A stretch of 64,000 bases of DNA from contig NZ_CP109131.1 in the NCBI RefSeq assembly GCF_035917995.1, positions 1,302,001-1,366,000 on the forward strand. The letters run 5' to 3'. Source of the DNA: Streptosporangium sp. NBC_01755. Lineage in GTDB: Bacteria; Actinomycetota; Actinomycetes; Streptosporangiales; Streptosporangiaceae. The position numbers and the translations under genes are program-made. The notes under the pieces were generated by a model that saw only the letters and a list, made by a program, of their open reading frames with translations, made no database searches and had not been told where the DNA came from. Positions 62,734 through 64,000 of this stretch are shown here, piece after piece. The first letter of the stretch is position 1; each line of letters starts with the position of its first letter.

Positions 62734-64000
62734 CTACGCCTCGGCTGGTTCCAGCTCTTCGTCTACGGGTTCCTCGTCGACGACCTCATCAGGGGATTCG
62801 CCCGCGAGGAGCGCCGCCGGATCTCCGCCGTTGCGGAATGCGTCCACCGCGGCTTGCCCGGCGCTCTCCCCTGGCGGAATGAAGGCCCCGTCCTCTGTCG
62901 TCAATTCGTCGAGGATCTCGTCGATGTCCTCCACCCCCAACGCCTCCAGCAGGAGACGCGCCACGACGAGCGGCGGCAGGTACTGGGGGCCGTCTGCTTC
63001 GGTGATGGCCTTCACTAAGACGGTGACGTCGACGTCGTCGATGTCGGGCCACGAGATTTCGAGGGTCTGCTCGGTGTCGCCGTCCAGGGTGATGGTTTCG
63101 CGGCCGGTCTCGTCTCGGGTGATCGCGCCTTTCAGCGCTCCCTTGGGTGCTCGCACGGCTTCGTGGATGACGTAGGTGAGGATCGCCCGGTACATCTCGG
63201 TCCACACGCCGCGGCGGAGCTCCATGGTGCGCTCAGTCGGCGTGTCGAGTGTCTCCGCGGTCGCTCGGGCTCCGGTGGTGCCGGGATCGCCGAGCAACAT
63301 CGTCACCGGCACATCCAGGCCAGCGGCGACCATCGCGGCGAGCGGCCGACCCGAGTCGGAGTCGATCGTGGCACCGCTCTTAGGCACGGCCTCCAACGCC
63401 ATGTCGGGCGTCATGAGTGCGGTCGCGCCGGCGTGCTGCGGCTCCCCCGAATACCGGTCGGCGGCGGGTCCAGCAGCGATGCGGGACCGGGCCGCGGCCT
63501 GCCTGCTGCCCTTCGAGGTGAGCTTCCACGCGAAACGGGACAAGGATTTGATCAGCCTTGCCCAGTCGGTCAAAAACTCCTTGTACGCCTGAGCCCAGTC
63601 GATCGCCGCATACGCGTCGGGAACCCCGTACTTCCAGCCCTTCAGACCGCCGACCTTGACGTGGTAGACCGGTGCGTCCCAGTAGATGGTGGCGTCGCCG
63701 CCGAGCTGCCCTGGGACGGCCTTCGGGCGGTGGGCAGGCCGGTAGCCGAGCGCCGGATAGTAGGCGGTGCGCAGGTTCGCCGAGTAGCCGCCGAGGATCT
63801 CATCGGCAGCGGACTCGTACCAGACCCGCTTGTAGAACCAGACCTCGCTGCTGTCACGCGGGTTGGTGATGACGTCGGCGATCTCATCCCAGGGGATCGA
63901 CCGAGCCCGCACCTTCCCTGTCACCGGCAAGGTGAACAGGGCAAAGAACAGGTTTCCATCGGTGCCGAGTGCCCGCTCGTTCTCCTCGGACGCTTGGCTG
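62734..64000 (-). CDS. Phage portal protein (5' end off window)
   Basis: About 422 residues are visible; the frame is open through the right edge, so the N-terminus is missing. Features are YYPALGYRPAHRPKAVPGQ, KEFLTDWARLIKSLSRFAWKL, GLDVPVTMLLGDPGTTGAR and an acidic C-terminal tail. This is the portal pattern of siphophages. The dodecameric portal is the DNA channel of the head. The stop is 6 nt before the MuF start. Confidence 0.85.
   Translation of the reverse strand, partial: SQASEENERALGTDGNLFFALFTLPVTGKVRARSIPWDEIADVITNPRDSSEVWFYKRVWYESAADEILGGYSANLRTAYYPALGYRPAHRPKAVPGQLGGDATIYWDAPVYHVKVGGLKGWKYGVPDAYAAIDWAQAYKEFLTDWARLIKSLSRFAWKLTSKGSRQAAARSRIAAGPAADRYSGEPQHAGATALMTPDMALEAVPKSGATIDSDSGRPLAAMVAAGLDVPVTMLLGDPGTTGARATAETLDTPTERTMELRRGVWTEMYRAILTYVIHEAVRAPKGALKGAITRDETGRETITLDGDTEQTLEISWPDIDDVDVTVLVKAITEADGPQYLPPLVVARLLLEALGVEDIDEILDELTTEDGAFIPPGESAGQAAVDAFRNGGDPAALLAGESPDEVVDEEPVDEELEPAEA

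Larger units (their letters stand above)
19023..64000. mobile_element. Integrated element: conjugative-type module plus siphophage module (right end off window)
   Basis: Everything from the broken tRNA-Pro to the right edge looks foreign: phage repressor-type regulators, an FtsK-type translocase, WhiB, HU, antirepressor, then lysis, tail and head genes up to the portal. No integrase, terminase or second attachment site is seen, so the right end lies beyond 64,000. The element could be one prophage with plasmid-like functions or a prophage next to a conjugative element. I favour one element, because no integrase or attachment repeat lies near the 37-38 kb boundary. Confidence 0.8.

Overview
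The window is high-GC actinomycete DNA. The 16S/23S/5S set, the clpP1-clpP2-clpX-valS block, XRE/DUF5753-DUF397 regulators and a WhiB gene all point to Actinomycetota. Streptosporangiaceae or a near relative is my guess from overall protein character, not something I could test. Two parts are visible: a chromosomal backbone (about 1-19,020) and an integrated element (about 19,020 to beyond 64,000).

Backbone. All main genes are on the minus strand. From high to low coordinates they are trigger factor (tig), clpP1, clpP2, clpX, valS, a complete rRNA operon (16S, 23S, 5S), folC, a DUF4233 membrane protein and a multi-pass membrane transporter that runs off the left edge. The rRNA operon sits between valS and folC, which are usually neighbours in actinomycetes. 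A ClgR-type site lies in front of clpP1. A divergent XRE/DUF5753 regulator and histidine-kinase-like ATPase close the backbone.

Integration site. Only the 3' half of a tRNA-Pro(UGG) gene remains at 18,976-19,022. Past the 5' end of the anticodon stem the sequence stops being tRNA. This is the usual signature of an element inserted in a tRNA gene, with the intact tRNA expected at the far end outside the window. The integrase and terminase must also lie outside.

Element, left half (19-37 kb). This resembles an actinomycete integrative conjugative element: XRE/DUF5753-DUF397, a GntR repressor with palindromic operators, a Panacea antitoxin with an overlapping toxin candidate, iteron repeats beside an HTH replication-type protein, a DUF2637-like membrane protein, an FtsK/SpoIIIE-type DNA translocase, WhiB, HU, an antirepressor, an XRE-TPR regulator, a NUDIX hydrolase, a secreted collagen-like protein and several Cys-rich or single-domain miniproteins.

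Element, right half (37.8-64 kb). This is a nearly complete siphophage virion and lysis module on the minus strand. From portal to holin it holds portal, MuF minor head protein, a virion protein with two ADP-ribosyltransferase domains, capsid protease/scaffold, decoration protein, major capsid protein, head-tail connectors, tail tube, G/GT tail chaperones with a CCCAAAA frameshift site, a 1,467-residue tape measure, tail tip proteins, amidase endolysin and holin. A plus-strand membrane protein is tucked behind the tape measure.

The most striking object is in the MuF gene. Its CRC motif is split by a 334-residue intein (60,925-61,926). On the opposite strand, in codon-for-codon register, is a Vsr/DUF559-like nuclease gene whose reading frame starts in the intein's penultimate codon and whose stop codon lies against the intein's first codon. 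One stretch of DNA therefore appears to encode a protein-splicing element and, antisense, its homing endonuclease.
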